Assembly: GCF_001553405.1 (NCBI RefSeq)
Contig: NZ_KQ960953.1
Coordinates: 61,083-125,082 of the forward strand
Length of the DNA: 64,000 nt
From: Megasphaera hutchinsoni
GTDB lineage: Bacteria > Bacillota > Negativicutes > Veillonellales > Megasphaeraceae
Direction of reading: 5' to 3'
Shown: positions 1-8,443 of the stretch, in pieces
Position numbering within the stretch: the stretch's first letter is position 1
Layout: the number at the start of each line of letters is the position of its first letter
Notes under the pieces: model-generated
What the model was told of the DNA's origin: nothing
What the model saw: the letters and a program-made list of their open reading frames with translations, nothing else
Databases searched by the model: none
Program-made: the position numbers and the translations under genes

Positions 1-38
1 GGTTTTTCTTTTGCCAAAATATCATAAAGGGGTGTATT

Positions 39-887
39 ATGCAATTATTTAGTACGGTTCAAGAGATGCACGAATATAGTAGAAAACAACGGGCATTAGG
101 AAAGTCGATTGGCTTAGTTCCAACGATGGGATGTTTACATGAGGGACATTTGACTTTAATGAAAGAAGCGAAAAAAAATTGTGATGTGGTTATTGCATCA
201 GTATTTGTTAATCCTATACAATTTGGGCCTAATGAAGATTATGATGCTTATCCGCGTCAAATTGAGCGTGACGCATCAGCCTTGGAACAAGTTGGAGTGG
301 ACGCTTTGTTTTGTCCATCGGTCAAGGAAATGTATCCTAAAGGATACCATACATATATTGAAGTAGAAAACGAGTTCACAAATAAATTGTGCGGTGCAAA
401 GAGACCCGGCCATTTTCGTGGGGTTGCAACTGTGGTGACAAAGCTGATGAATATTACCGCAGCTGAACATGCTTTTTTTGGACAAAAAGATGCACAACAA
501 GTGGTTGTATTATCGCGTGTTGTGGCTGATTTAAATTTGCCAATTCAGATTCATATGGTACCTATTGTACGTGAACCTAGTGGTTTAGCTTATAGTTCTC
601 GCAATACCTATTTATCGAGTATAGAAAAAAAGCAAGCACTGATTCTTTCTCAAAGTTTACAAAAAGCTAAAACAGCATATTTAGCTGGGGAACGGAATAG
701 AGGATGTTTGATAAAAGTAGTAACAGAAACATTGGCACAAGAAAAAATGGCTGTTGTTGATTATGTTCAAGTATATACGTTTCCTGAGTTGGAAGAATTT
801 TCTTCTTATACGGGAAAAATTATTATTGCTATTGCTGTGTATATTGGTAAAACTAGATTGATCGATAATATTATATTGGGGGAATAA
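39..887 (+). CDS. panC: Pantothenate synthetase (PanC)
   Basis: Condenses pantoate with beta-alanine using ATP, the last step of pantothenate synthesis in the cytosol. The 282-residue length is normal for the family. The HIGH-like nucleotide-binding signature of this adenylyl-forming enzyme is seen as H34-x-G-H37 after the PTMG motif, and the conserved SSRN motif lies near residue 190. The start has an AAAGGGG ribosome site. panD follows after 3 bases, so the two are co-transcribed and supply both the ligase and its beta-alanine substrate. panB is not in the window and may lie upstream of base 1. Confidence 0.97.
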   Translation: MQLFSTVQEMHEYSRKQRALGKSIGLVPTMGCLHEGHLTLMKEAKKNCDVVIASVFVNPIQFGPNEDYDAYPRQIERDASALEQVGVDALFCPSVKEMYPKGYHTYIEVENEFTNKLCGAKRPGHFRGVATVVTKLMNITAAEHAFFGQKDAQQVVVLSRVVADLNLPIQIHMVPIVREPSGLAYSSRNTYLSSIEKKQALILSQSLQKAKTAYLAGERNRGCLIKVVTETLAQEKMAVVDYVQVYTFPELEEFSSYTGKIIIAIAVYIGKTRLIDNIILGE

Positions 888-890
888 AAG

Positions 891-1274
891 ATGTATTTGC
901 ATATGTTAAAGTCGAAAATTCATTGTGCTACGGTTACAGAAGCTAATTTACAATATGTGGGAAGTATTACTATCGATGAAGCCTTAATGGAAGCAGCACA
1001 TATTTTGCCTAATGAACGGGTACAGATTACTAATAATAATAATGGTGCTCGGTTAGAAACGTATGTTATTCCAGGAAAACGAAATTCTGGAGTTATTTGT
1101 TTAAATGGTGCGGCGGCACGTTGTGTTCAAGTAAATGATGTTGTTATCATTATGGGGTATGCATGGATGGATGAAACCGAAGCGAAACAGCATAAACCAA
1201 CAGTGTTGTTATTAAATAAGGATAATACTATTCGGGAGGATAGTTATGTAGAGTCCCATGGGCATATAGAATAA
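891..1274 (+). CDS. panD: Aspartate 1-decarboxylase proenzyme (PanD)
   Basis: Makes beta-alanine from aspartate for pantothenate synthesis. It is a pyruvoyl enzyme: the self-cleavage site Gly24-Ser25 sits in the conserved YVGS-I-T motif, so Ser25 would become the pyruvoyl group. The length of 127 residues is typical. It lies 3 bases after panC in one operon, and transcription should end at the parS-containing hairpin just downstream. Confidence 0.96.
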   Translation: MYLHMLKSKIHCATVTEANLQYVGSITIDEALMEAAHILPNERVQITNNNNGARLETYVIPGKRNSGVICLNGAAARCVQVNDVVIIMGYAWMDETEAKQHKPTVLLLNKDNTIREDSYVESHGHIE

Positions 1275-1290
1275 TTAAAGAATATATGTT

Positions 1291-1333
1291 AAGAAGACTA
1301 ATGTTTCACGTGAAACATTAGTCTTCTTTTTTT
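1291..1333 (+). terminator. Terminator of panCD, contains a parS site
   Basis: A perfect 38-bp palindrome (1291-1328) is followed by a run of T to 1333. It is a strong intrinsic terminator for panCD. Its centre is exactly the parS element at 1302-1317. Confidence 0.85.
1302..1317. promoter_or_regulatory. parS: parS site 1 (ParB nucleation)
   Basis: TGTTTCACGTGAAACA matches the 16-bp chromosomal parS consensus known from Bacillus perfectly on both half sites. The parA-parB genes lie about 8 kb away in the same window, which supports a functional centromere. Confidence 0.95.
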
Positions 1334-1346
1334 GAGGAAGGCTATA

Positions 1347-1385
1347 TAAAATGCCACCTTGTTTCACGTGAAACAAGGTGGCATT
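1347..1385 (-). terminator. Terminator of csoR-copA, contains a parS site
   Basis: A perfect 36-bp palindrome (1350-1385). Read on the minus strand, the stem is followed by TTTATATAG, a weak U-tract, so it fits the end of the csoR-copA transcript. The parS element at 1360-1375 forms its core. Confidence 0.65.
1360..1375. promoter_or_regulatory. parS: parS site 2 (ParB nucleation)
   Basis: Second perfect copy of TGTTTCACGTGAAACA, 58 bp centre to centre from the first. Tandem parS sites are common near chromosome origins. Each copy has different flanking palindrome arms, so the pair did not arise by simple recent duplication. Confidence 0.95.
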
Positions 1386-1424
1386 GTGATAGATGAATCA
1401 AGAAGATGGCACTAGATAAGGAGT

Positions 1425-3716
1425 TTATAATTTATGCTCTGTATTAAAATGGCGAAGGCGCAAGGCATTCAATACGACACAAATACTACTGCAACTCATA
1501 GCAGCAGCGGCAATCATTGGATTTAATTTTATTCCACATAATGGATATAATAGGCCAGCAGCTAAAGGAATCCCAATGATGTTATAAATAAATGCCCAAA
1601 ATAAATTTTCCTTTATATTGCGTAAAACGCATTTGCTTAAACGAATAACGTTGACGGCATCATTTAAGTCATTTTTTATCAAGATGGCATCGGCACTGTC
1701 CATGGCAATATCTGTGCCGGCACTAAGGGCTATTCCGAGATCGGCTCTAGCTAGTGCTGGGGCGTCATTAATTCCATCTCCTATCATTGCTACTACATGT
1801 CCTTCCGATTGTAATTTAGCAATGTGTGTTTCTTTATCTTGCGGGAGTACTTCGGCTATGACACGGGGGATTTTTAATTGTTTTTTTAGGGCATTTGCTG
1901 TTCGTTGATTATCACCTGTAAGCATAATTATTGATAATCCAAGCTTTTTTAATGCATTGATAGCTGATTCACTAGTTTGTTTAGGGGGATCGGCAACTGC
2001 AATGATACCGAGTATTTGTGTGGCGGAGGCAAAGATCAAAGGCGTTTTTCCTTCGTCCGATAATTGATGTATTTTTGGTAATATAGATGTTAAATCAAGG
2101 TGTTTTTCTTGTAGTAATGTTGTATTGCCAGCGTAATATATTCTGTCTTGAATGGTGGCTTCTATTCCCTTACCAAAAATCGCTTTCATCGTATCTACAG
2201 TTGTAGGTGTGATCTTATGGTGTTTGCCATAAGATCTGATGGCTTCGCCTAAAGGATGTTCACTGCCTATTTCCATTCCTACGGCCAAGGATAATAGTCG
2301 GTTTTGGTCTAGTGAGTAAGGGAGAATATCTGTTATAGTTGGAGTACCGGTTGTGATAGTTCCTGTTTTATCTAAGACGATAGTATCAACGTGATGGGCA
2401 ATTTCTAAAGCTTCGCCTGATTTTATTAGTATTCCCGACTCTGCTCCTTTGCCCATACCTACCATAATCGCAACAGGTGTGGCTAAGCCTAAGGCACAAG
2501 GGCAAGAAATGACAAGAATGGAAATGCCTATTGAAAAAGAAAATTCTATGGTCGCATCCATTATAAAATACCAAGCAGCGGTAGCTATAAGGGCGATACC
2601 GATGACGATAGGAACAAAATAAAAGGCGATGGTATCGGCTATTTTGGCAATAGGCGCTTTACTGGTAGTTGCTGCATCCATTAATTGAATAATTTGTTGT
2701 AATGTGGTATCAGTACCGACTCGTTGAGCTGTTACATGGATAGTGCCGGTTTTGTTTAACGTAGCTGATGTGACCGTATCTCCTACTTGCTTTTCGACAG
2801 GCATACTTTCTCCTGTTAGTGCTGATTCGTCTATTGTTGTGATTCCTTGTTGAATAATTCCATCTGCGGGAATTCGTTCACCTGGTTTTATTTGCAAGAG
2901 ATCGCCTACCTGCAATTTGTCGATTGCGATAGTTATTGCTTTGTTTTGCCGTAATATAGTAGCTTGTTGTGGCGATAAATCCATTAATCTTTTTATAGCT
3001 GTGCCAGTTTTATTTTTTGCTAACGTTTCTAAATATTTTCCGATAGATACTAAGGTAACAATCATCCCGGCCGATTCAAAGTATAAATTTGTACTGTATG
3101 TTTGCACTAATGGTAGATTGCCTGTTCCTAAGCCTATACCAATACGATAAATAGCGAATATACCAAATATGGTTGATGCTAATGAACCGAGGGCAACGAG
3201 ACTATCCATATTGGGGGAGGCGTGCCATAAGTTTCTTAAACCGTTTCGATAATAATTTTTATTATATAACATAATTGGAATTAGCAATAAAAATTGGGTA
3301 TAAGCATAGGTTAAGGCATTTTGGGAGCCATCAAAAAGTTGTTCTATGATAGATGGTACAGGTATACCAAAGAGATGATACCACATAGTATGCATGGCAA
3401 TATACATCAAAGGGAGTAAAAAGAGGACGGAGCCTATAAGATTGTGTTTCATTGTAGTTGTTTCAGCGGATGTATCTAATGTGTTCTTTTCCGTTTTTGT
3501 AGCATTAGGTAGGGAGGCACCATAACCAGCTTTTATTACTGCTTGGATAATCTCAGCGGACGATAAGATGGTTTCATCATAACTTACTTGCATGGAATTG
3601 GTAAGTAAATTGACGGTAATGGTGCTTATGCCCGGAAGTTTTTGTAGTGTTTTTTCAATACGGGCAGAACAGGCAGAACAACTCATGCCGGTAATGTTAT
3701 ATTTTTCGTTTTTCAT
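1425..3716 (-). CDS. copA: Copper-exporting P1B-type ATPase (CopA)
   Basis: Exports Cu(I) across the cytoplasmic membrane using ATP. One N-terminal heavy-metal domain has GMxCxxC with Cys13 and Cys16. A transmembrane CPC metal site lies near residue 405, the phosphorylated Asp in DKTGT near 447, TGES in the actuator domain, and GDGINDAP near 645. Length (763 residues) and the CPC motif favour copper over zinc or cadmium. It is the second gene of an operon after csoR (18-base gap), a classic copper-responsive arrangement. Confidence 0.95.
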   Translation of the reverse strand: MKNEKYNITGMSCSACSARIEKTLQKLPGISTITVNLLTNSMQVSYDETILSSAEIIQAVIKAGYGASLPNATKTEKNTLDTSAETTTMKHNLIGSVLFLLPLMYIAMHTMWYHLFGIPVPSIIEQLFDGSQNALTYAYTQFLLLIPIMLYNKNYYRNGLRNLWHASPNMDSLVALGSLASTIFGIFAIYRIGIGLGTGNLPLVQTYSTNLYFESAGMIVTLVSIGKYLETLAKNKTGTAIKRLMDLSPQQATILRQNKAITIAIDKLQVGDLLQIKPGERIPADGIIQQGITTIDESALTGESMPVEKQVGDTVTSATLNKTGTIHVTAQRVGTDTTLQQIIQLMDAATTSKAPIAKIADTIAFYFVPIVIGIALIATAAWYFIMDATIEFSFSIGISILVISCPCALGLATPVAIMVGMGKGAESGILIKSGEALEIAHHVDTIVLDKTGTITTGTPTITDILPYSLDQNRLLSLAVGMEIGSEHPLGEAIRSYGKHHKITPTTVDTMKAIFGKGIEATIQDRIYYAGNTTLLQEKHLDLTSILPKIHQLSDEGKTPLIFASATQILGIIAVADPPKQTSESAINALKKLGLSIIMLTGDNQRTANALKKQLKIPRVIAEVLPQDKETHIAKLQSEGHVVAMIGDGINDAPALARADLGIALSAGTDIAMDSADAILIKNDLNDAVNVIRLSKCVLRNIKENLFWAFIYNIIGIPLAAGLLYPLCGIKLNPMIAAAAMSCSSICVVLNALRLRHFNTEHKL

Positions 3717-3734
3717 AAGGACGTTCTCCTTCTC

Positions 3735-4013
3735 TTATTTTATATTTTTCTGTATTAATGTAAGTAGTCGTTCTAAGGCTTCGATAGAACCTGTTTGTAT
3801 ATCTGGTAGTAGTGTTGACGTATGATAGAATAATAATTCGGTGGTACATGAATGTAAGGCCGCTTGGATAGCTTTTATTTGTGTAAGTGTATCATGACAA
3901 GAGCGTTTGTTTTCTATCATGTTTTTTACACCTCTTACTTGTCCTTCAATTCTATTTAAACGTGAAATTATCTTTTGTTCTTTTTCTGTTAGTAGTAGAT
4001 TTGAATTTGTCAT
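3735..4013 (-). CDS. csoR: CsoR/FrmR-family metal-sensing repressor
   Basis: Small all-helical DUF156 repressor (92 residues) that should hold the copA operon off until metal binds. The DNA-contact region RLNRIEGQVRG is intact. By spacing with Bacillus CsoR, the expected Cu(I) ligands Cys-His-Cys fall at Cys39, His64 and Leu68: the third ligand is missing. A Cys at 56 is not at the usual position. The fingerprint therefore looks nearer to FrmR (Cys-His), although the operon context is copper export. The upstream inverted repeat is its likely operator. Confidence 0.85.
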   Translation of the reverse strand: MTNSNLLLTEKEQKIISRLNRIEGQVRGVKNMIENKRSCHDTLTQIKAIQAALHSCTTELLFYHTSTLLPDIQTGSIEALERLLTLIQKNIK

Positions 4014-4036
4014 TATAGTTCTCCTTGTTATATTTA

Positions 4037-4094
4037 TGACGCATACATTGTAGGGGTATATATTGTATGATATACCCCTATAATGTATGCGTCA
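4037..4094 (-). promoter_or_regulatory. csoR-copA promoter and 25-bp inverted-repeat operator
   Basis: Two 25-base arms (4037-4061 and 4070-4094) are inverted copies with one mismatch and an 8-base spacer. Each arm carries GGGGTATA/TATACCCC, the G-tract type of site bound by CsoR/RcnR proteins. On the minus strand a promoter overlaps it: -35 TTGACG, 17-base spacer, -10 TATCAT. Binding here would block RNA polymerase, which fits autorepression. Confidence 0.75.
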
Positions 4095-4100
4095 ATGGGC

Positions 4101-4139
4101 AAAAAAAACGATAACACTTGTTGTTATCGTTTTTTTTTT
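4101..4139 (-). terminator. Terminator of the OmpH-like gene
   Basis: Stem AAACGATAAC/GTTATCGTTT flanked by A-runs and T-runs on both sides, so it can work in both directions. It directly follows the stop of the OmpH-like gene on the minus strand and insulates it from the csoR promoter. Confidence 0.8.
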
Positions 4140-4566
4140 ATTTTAATTTTTCTAATACGGCTTGTGTTTCATCTACAGGTGCTGCATCTGCAGCAATAAC
4201 AGAACCTTTGAAGACAATAGCATCTAAGCCTTTTTCTTTGCGAACTATGTTTACTTTATTAGCAATATCTTGTTGAATTGGTCCAAAAATTTGATTTTGT
4301 AAAGCATTTAAACGTTGATTTAATTGTTGTGCTAATGCACGACGTTGATCATCTGTTTTTAATGTAGCTGATTGATTAGTGAATTCTGTATTGGCTTGTT
4401 TTACAGCACTTTGCATTTGTACTACTGCTTTTTGGTAATTTTTATGGGAAGTTACTAAGGTATCAAAATCTACACTACCAATTCCAGCAGCAAATGCAGA
4501 AGTTGCTGCACTTACTGTAATAGTACCTAATACAGCTAATGAAACCAATTGTTTTTTTACATTCAT
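4138..4566 (-). CDS. OmpH/Skp-family periplasmic chaperone
   Basis: A 142-residue protein with a clear signal peptide (KK, hydrophobic stretch, cleavage near AFA-AG) and an alpha-helical, charged coiled-coil body like Skp/OmpH, which carry unfolded outer-membrane proteins through the periplasm. The chosen start has a strong AGGAGG site; an in-frame start 78 bases earlier is excluded because the promoter lies between the two. Presence of this family in an otherwise Firmicute-like gene set points to an outer membrane. It is transcribed alone. Confidence 0.85.
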   Translation of the reverse strand: MNVKKQLVSLAVLGTITVSAATSAFAAGIGSVDFDTLVTSHKNYQKAVVQMQSAVKQANTEFTNQSATLKTDDQRRALAQQLNQRLNALQNQIFGPIQQDIANKVNIVRKEKGLDAIVFKGSVIAADAAPVDETQAVLEKLK

Positions 4567-4615
4567 GATACATCCTCCTAATCGCATATTTGCGAGTATT
4601 AACATACTTGTATGT

Positions 4616-4644
4616 ATTATAGCAAATGATTTATAAAAAAACAA
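4616..4644 (-). promoter_or_regulatory. Promoter of the OmpH-like gene
   Basis: On the minus strand: -35 TTGTTT, 17-base spacer, -10 TATAAT. It leaves a leader of about 45 bases with two short hairpins before the ribosome site. Confidence 0.75.
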
Positions 4645-4672
4645 CCATAGTGGTAATTATTTACAAAATAGG

Positions 4673-5086
4673 TTATTTGGAGTCATCTTTTCCTTCTTGA
4701 TCGATATCATCGTCATTAATGTATATGTATTTATCTTTTTTTAATTTCTCAATAATTTCAGGAGCCATGGCGATTAATTTCTCAAAAGCGGAGGTTTGAT
4801 GACCGTCTTTTTTGATAGAAAACATTTCTACGCGGTCACCCTTTATTACTAATATTGCGGCAGGTTCCATTTTTGCACCACCGCCACCACCAGAATTGGA
4901 GCGTCCTGTTTCTTTTTTTCCAGTCAAATTATTCGCTCCGAAACCAAAAGATATGTCTACAAAAGGAACTAAAATAGCGTCTCCAATATGTACAGCTTCT
5001 CCTACCACCGTTTCTACACGAATCATTTCTTGAAATTTTTCAAAAAGCGTATCTAGTGTTAATTCAGTTTTTTCCATGAGGTTCAT
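4673..5086 (-). CDS. GerW (YtfJ)-family protein
   Basis: 137 residues with the family layout: a helical N-terminus, the VVGEAV-x-IGD-AILVP strand region, a glycine-rich loop (GGGGG near residue 69) and the PAAILVI strand. In Bacillus YtfJ/GerW acts in spore germination, but homologues occur in non-spore-formers with unknown role. It overlaps the stop of the DUF2953 gene by 4 bases (ATGA), the same pair as ytfI-ytfJ. An AAAGGA site supports this start. Confidence 0.85.
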   Translation of the reverse strand: MNLMEKTELTLDTLFEKFQEMIRVETVVGEAVHIGDAILVPFVDISFGFGANNLTGKKETGRSNSGGGGGAKMEPAAILVIKGDRVEMFSIKKDGHQTSAFEKLIAMAPEIIEKLKKDKYIYINDDDIDQEGKDDSK

Positions 5087-5736
5087 CCTTTCTTATTCTG
5101 TATAAGTTTATATAGCTGTTTGCGAATAGGGGTATATAGTAATAATTGGCTTGTGTGCCAAATAAAATGAGCCGGGTATATATATCCTTGTGCGGTAATT
5201 GTACAATCACAGCAGGGGGATAAAAAATCAAAGGCAAGTTTTTTTACATGTTCTTTACCGTAAGTATAAATAATTCCCGCTAATATTCCTGTTTTATAAG
5301 GATCACCTAGTCCTATTATACCTGTTATGATACACTGTCTAATACGAGAAATATATAGTAATGTAAATATATAGCTGATACATTTATCTAATATATCTAG
5401 ATTCATTAAATGTATCATAATAGGTAGAAAATAGTCGTCTGATGAAGAGGGCATAGTTGCTTTTTGGGAGGTATCAGAAATGGATATATCCGCTAAAGTA
5501 TCTTCATTGATTGTTGCGGTAGATGGTGGTGGAGAGGAATCCTTTTTTGTGTTGTCGTACATCATTGTATAGTGTAAGGTACGGTGATATATCAGCGGAG
5601 AAACGCCCCAGGTAATGTTTACCGTAAATGAGTAAGGCGTGCCTAGATGAATAGATAATGAATAAGAACAAGGGATATATAACAAGAGTATAAGCAGGCA
5701 TAAACTAATGATTAAAATAAAACTCAGGATACTCAT
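5083..5736 (-). CDS. DUF2953 (YtfI-like) membrane-anchored protein
   Basis: 217 residues: one N-terminal membrane helix, then a poorly conserved linker rich in Ser, Thr and Asp, and the DUF2953 signature GLGDPYKTG near residue 143. Function is unknown in any organism I can name. It overlaps the GerW gene, as in Bacillus, and follows an Old-Yellow-Enzyme gene by 54 bases, so the three probably form one transcript. AGGAGT ribosome site. Confidence 0.75.
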   Translation of the reverse strand: MSILSFILIISLCLLILLLYIPCSYSLSIHLGTPYSFTVNITWGVSPLIYHRTLHYTMMYDNTKKDSSPPPSTATINEDTLADISISDTSQKATMPSSSDDYFLPIMIHLMNLDILDKCISYIFTLLYISRIRQCIITGIIGLGDPYKTGILAGIIYTYGKEHVKKLAFDFLSPCCDCTITAQGYIYPAHFIWHTSQLLLYTPIRKQLYKLIQNKKG

Positions 5737-5790
5737 GTTAGGTACTCCTTTATTATAGGATAAGAATAAAAAGAAAAATGATAATTAACA

Positions 5791-6897
5791 TTATTTCTTG
5801 TCGGAGTTATTAAATACGCAAGCAATGGCATTGGTGCCGTAACAACGAGAACAAGAGATACAAGTCGCTGGTTCTGTGTTACCATTACGCCAAAGATTGG
5901 GTAAGTCAGGCTGCCTTAAAAAGGGGCGTGACATAGAAATAAAGGTAATATCAGTTTGTTGCAAAGTGGTTTGAATTTGCTCTATATTGCGATAGCCACC
6001 GACAACACCTATATCGATGGGTTTATCTTTTAAAGCGGAGGCAATTGCTTGTGCGTATTGTTTAAAGTACATAGGTTCTTTTGTGCGGCGGATAGCCCGG
6101 ATGGGACCTTTGCGTGGGAGGGAAGACATATTGCCGCCACTCACTTCAATGGCGTTTACCCCAACATCGGCTAAGCGAAGCATAATTTCGTATCCTTCTT
6201 CTTCGGTAAGTCCTCCTTCTTCCATAAAATCAGCACAATTTATTTTTACCCAAAGGGGAAATTCTTTTCCTACTACGTTGCGGATCGTTTGTATTGTTTC
6301 AAATAGAAAGCGCGAACGGTTTTCTAAGGAGCCGCCGTATTCATCTTGACGACGATTAAAGAAAGGGGTTAAAAATTTACTAATTAAGTAGCCGTGAGCA
6401 GCATGAATTTGAATTCCATCAAAGCCAGCTTTTTTTGCACGTAGAGCTGCTTTGCCCATATCTTTGATTAACTGATATATTTCCGCTTGGGTGAGGGCGT
6501 GGGATTCTTGTATTGTTTTTCCTACTTTTTCGGATATTCCACTCGGACTAATAATGGTTCCCTTTCCTTCGGGTAACATGATAGCTCCGCCAATTTCTAC
6601 GAGTTGAGCAATTATTTTGCTGTGATACATATGAACACGTGCTACGAGTTTGGATAAAGGGGAAATACATTCATCATCATGGATACAAATTTGACAGTGT
6701 TGATGGGGTTCTAGCGGGCTTGCTGCAATCATTCCCGTAATGATGATGCCTACCCCACCATTAGCTAAGCGCTGATAGGTGTGAAACATTTCTTCTGTTG
6801 GATGCCCCTCAGCGTCGGCAAGTCCTTCAAATGTTGCGGAACGTACCAAATGGGAAGAAGCTGAAATACCGCCAATACGACAATTCTCAAATAACAT
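5791..6897 (-). CDS. NADH:flavin oxidoreductase, Old Yellow Enzyme family
   Basis: FMN-dependent ene-reductase TIM barrel of 368 residues. Visible motifs are IQIHAAHGYL-ISKFLTP, NRRQDEYGGS-x-ENR-x-RF, and the FMN-phosphate region near the end. It stops after a Cys cluster (C-x2-C-x2-C, then another Cys) that in the large 2,4-dienoyl-CoA reductases holds a 4Fe-4S cluster, but it lacks their C-terminal FAD/NAD domain. Start chosen at ATG with GGAGAG upstream; a TTG 6 bases earlier is less likely. Substrate unknown. Confidence 0.85.
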   Translation of the reverse strand: MLFENCRIGGISASSHLVRSATFEGLADAEGHPTEEMFHTYQRLANGGVGIIITGMIAASPLEPHQHCQICIHDDECISPLSKLVARVHMYHSKIIAQLVEIGGAIMLPEGKGTIISPSGISEKVGKTIQESHALTQAEIYQLIKDMGKAALRAKKAGFDGIQIHAAHGYLISKFLTPFFNRRQDEYGGSLENRSRFLFETIQTIRNVVGKEFPLWVKINCADFMEEGGLTEEEGYEIMLRLADVGVNAIEVSGGNMSSLPRKGPIRAIRRTKEPMYFKQYAQAIASALKDKPIDIGVVGGYRNIEQIQTTLQQTDITFISMSRPFLRQPDLPNLWRNGNTEPATCISCSRCYGTNAIACVFNNSDKK

Positions 6898-7105
6898 GAA
6901 CAATCTCTCCTTGCATAGGGTAAAAATAAAATTTTATCATATTATTATAGACTAATGCACGGAAAAAATCTATTTCTATATAAGTAAAATAAACCGATTT
7001 TTGATATAAAGGAAAAGTTTTGTGCTTGAGATTAGGCATTTTGACGGTTTTCGTGTATAATATAAGTGCTTGTTAATTTGGCATGTATGAAGGGATGTAA
7101 AAGCT

Positions 7106-8389
7106 ATGGCTACAGCAATGGTAATTGGCACCCAATGGGGTGACGAAGGAAAAGGCAAAATTGTTGATTATTTAGCACAAAAAGCGGATGTGGTTATTCG
7201 TTCGCAAGGTGGAAATAATGCAGGGCATACGGTCGTTGTAAACGATCAATCATTTGCATTGCGACTCTTACCTTCGGGAATACTATTTTCGGATAAAACG
7301 TGTATTATTGGTAGTGGTGTTGTCGTAAATCCAAGTGTACTATTAGCAGAAATTGATAGTATAAAAGCACGAGGTGTGCATATTAGTTCATTAGAAATTT
7401 CTACTCGTGCACATGTTATTTTCCCATATCATATTCGTATTGATGAGGAAGATGAAAAATTAAAAGGCGAGGCTAAAATTGGTACGACTAAAAATGGGAT
7501 TGGACCATGCTATGCTGACAAAGTTAATCGGATAGGTATTCGTGTTGGCGATATGCTTGATGAAGCGGTGTTCCGAGAAAAATTAAAATATAATGTAACA
7601 TTAAAAAATCGCTTATTTAAAATGTATTATGAATGCGATGGCTTTTCATATGAAGAAATGCTACAGGAATATTTAGAATATGCAGAAAAAATTCGTCCAT
7701 ATGTAAGAGATACGGATTATTCTGTAAATTATTATATTTCGCAAGGGAAAAAAGCTTTGTTTGAAGGTGCCCAAGCGACGATGTTGGATTTAGATCATGG
7801 TACGTATCCTTTTGTTACGAGTTCTAATCCCACTTCGGGTGGTGCTTGTGTTGGTGCAGGTGTAGGGCCGCGGAAGATGGAGAATATTGTGGGGGTAGTA
7901 AAAGCGTATACTACTCGTGTTGGCGCAGGACCATTTCCAGCAGAACAGATTAATGAAGCAGGTGAATATTTACGAAATACGGGGCATGAATTTGGTACGG
8001 TTACAGGTCGCCCGCGACGGTGTGGTTGGTTGGATACGGCTGTTGTAAAGTATGCGGCGATGTTAAATAGCTTAGATTATTTAGCGATTACGCGGTTAGA
8101 TATTTTAGATGGGTTGGATACGATTAAAATTTGCACTGGTTATACTTATGAAGGGGAAAAAATAGAAGAGTATCCAGCAAGTTTGGCTGTTATGGAAAAA
8201 GTACAACCTATTTATGAAACATTACCGGGTTGGAAAACGCCAATTTCTCATTGTCGAAATTACGAAGAATTGCCTAAAGAAGCACGTGCATATGTAGAAC
8301 GTATTAGCGAATTAGTAGGGGTACCTTTAGGCATTGTTTCTGTTGGCCCCAATCGAGATCAAACCATTATTTTACAATCTATTTTTTAA
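7106..8389 (+). CDS. purA: Adenylosuccinate synthetase (PurA)
   Basis: Joins IMP and aspartate with GTP in the first committed step to AMP. The 427-residue protein starts with the GTP-loop GDEGKGK and has the IMP-binding TTKNGIGP motif and the TGRPRRCGWLD signature. It stands alone between terminators. It is one of three unlinked purine genes in the window (with purL and xpt). Confidence 0.97.
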   Translation: MATAMVIGTQWGDEGKGKIVDYLAQKADVVIRSQGGNNAGHTVVVNDQSFALRLLPSGILFSDKTCIIGSGVVVNPSVLLAEIDSIKARGVHISSLEISTRAHVIFPYHIRIDEEDEKLKGEAKIGTTKNGIGPCYADKVNRIGIRVGDMLDEAVFREKLKYNVTLKNRLFKMYYECDGFSYEEMLQEYLEYAEKIRPYVRDTDYSVNYYISQGKKALFEGAQATMLDLDHGTYPFVTSSNPTSGGACVGAGVGPRKMENIVGVVKAYTTRVGAGPFPAEQINEAGEYLRNTGHEFGTVTGRPRRCGWLDTAVVKYAAMLNSLDYLAITRLDILDGLDTIKICTGYTYEGEKIEEYPASLAVMEKVQPIYETLPGWKTPISHCRNYEELPKEARAYVERISELVGVPLGIVSVGPNRDQTIILQSIF

Positions 8390-8411
8390 TAATAAGTAAA
8401 AATAAAAAAAT

Positions 8412-8443
8412 AAAAAGGCTATCGTAATAAGATAGCCTTTTTT
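8412..8443. terminator. Bidirectional terminator between purA and the next gene
   Basis: Stem AAAAAGGCTATC/GATAGCCTTTTT with a 7-base loop, serving purA and the convergent gene. Confidence 0.85.

Noticed and set aside
7041..7066. purA promoter with TTGACG and TATAAT
   Set aside because: Spacing of 9 bases (or 14 to the next candidate -10) is not acceptable for a sigma-70 promoter.
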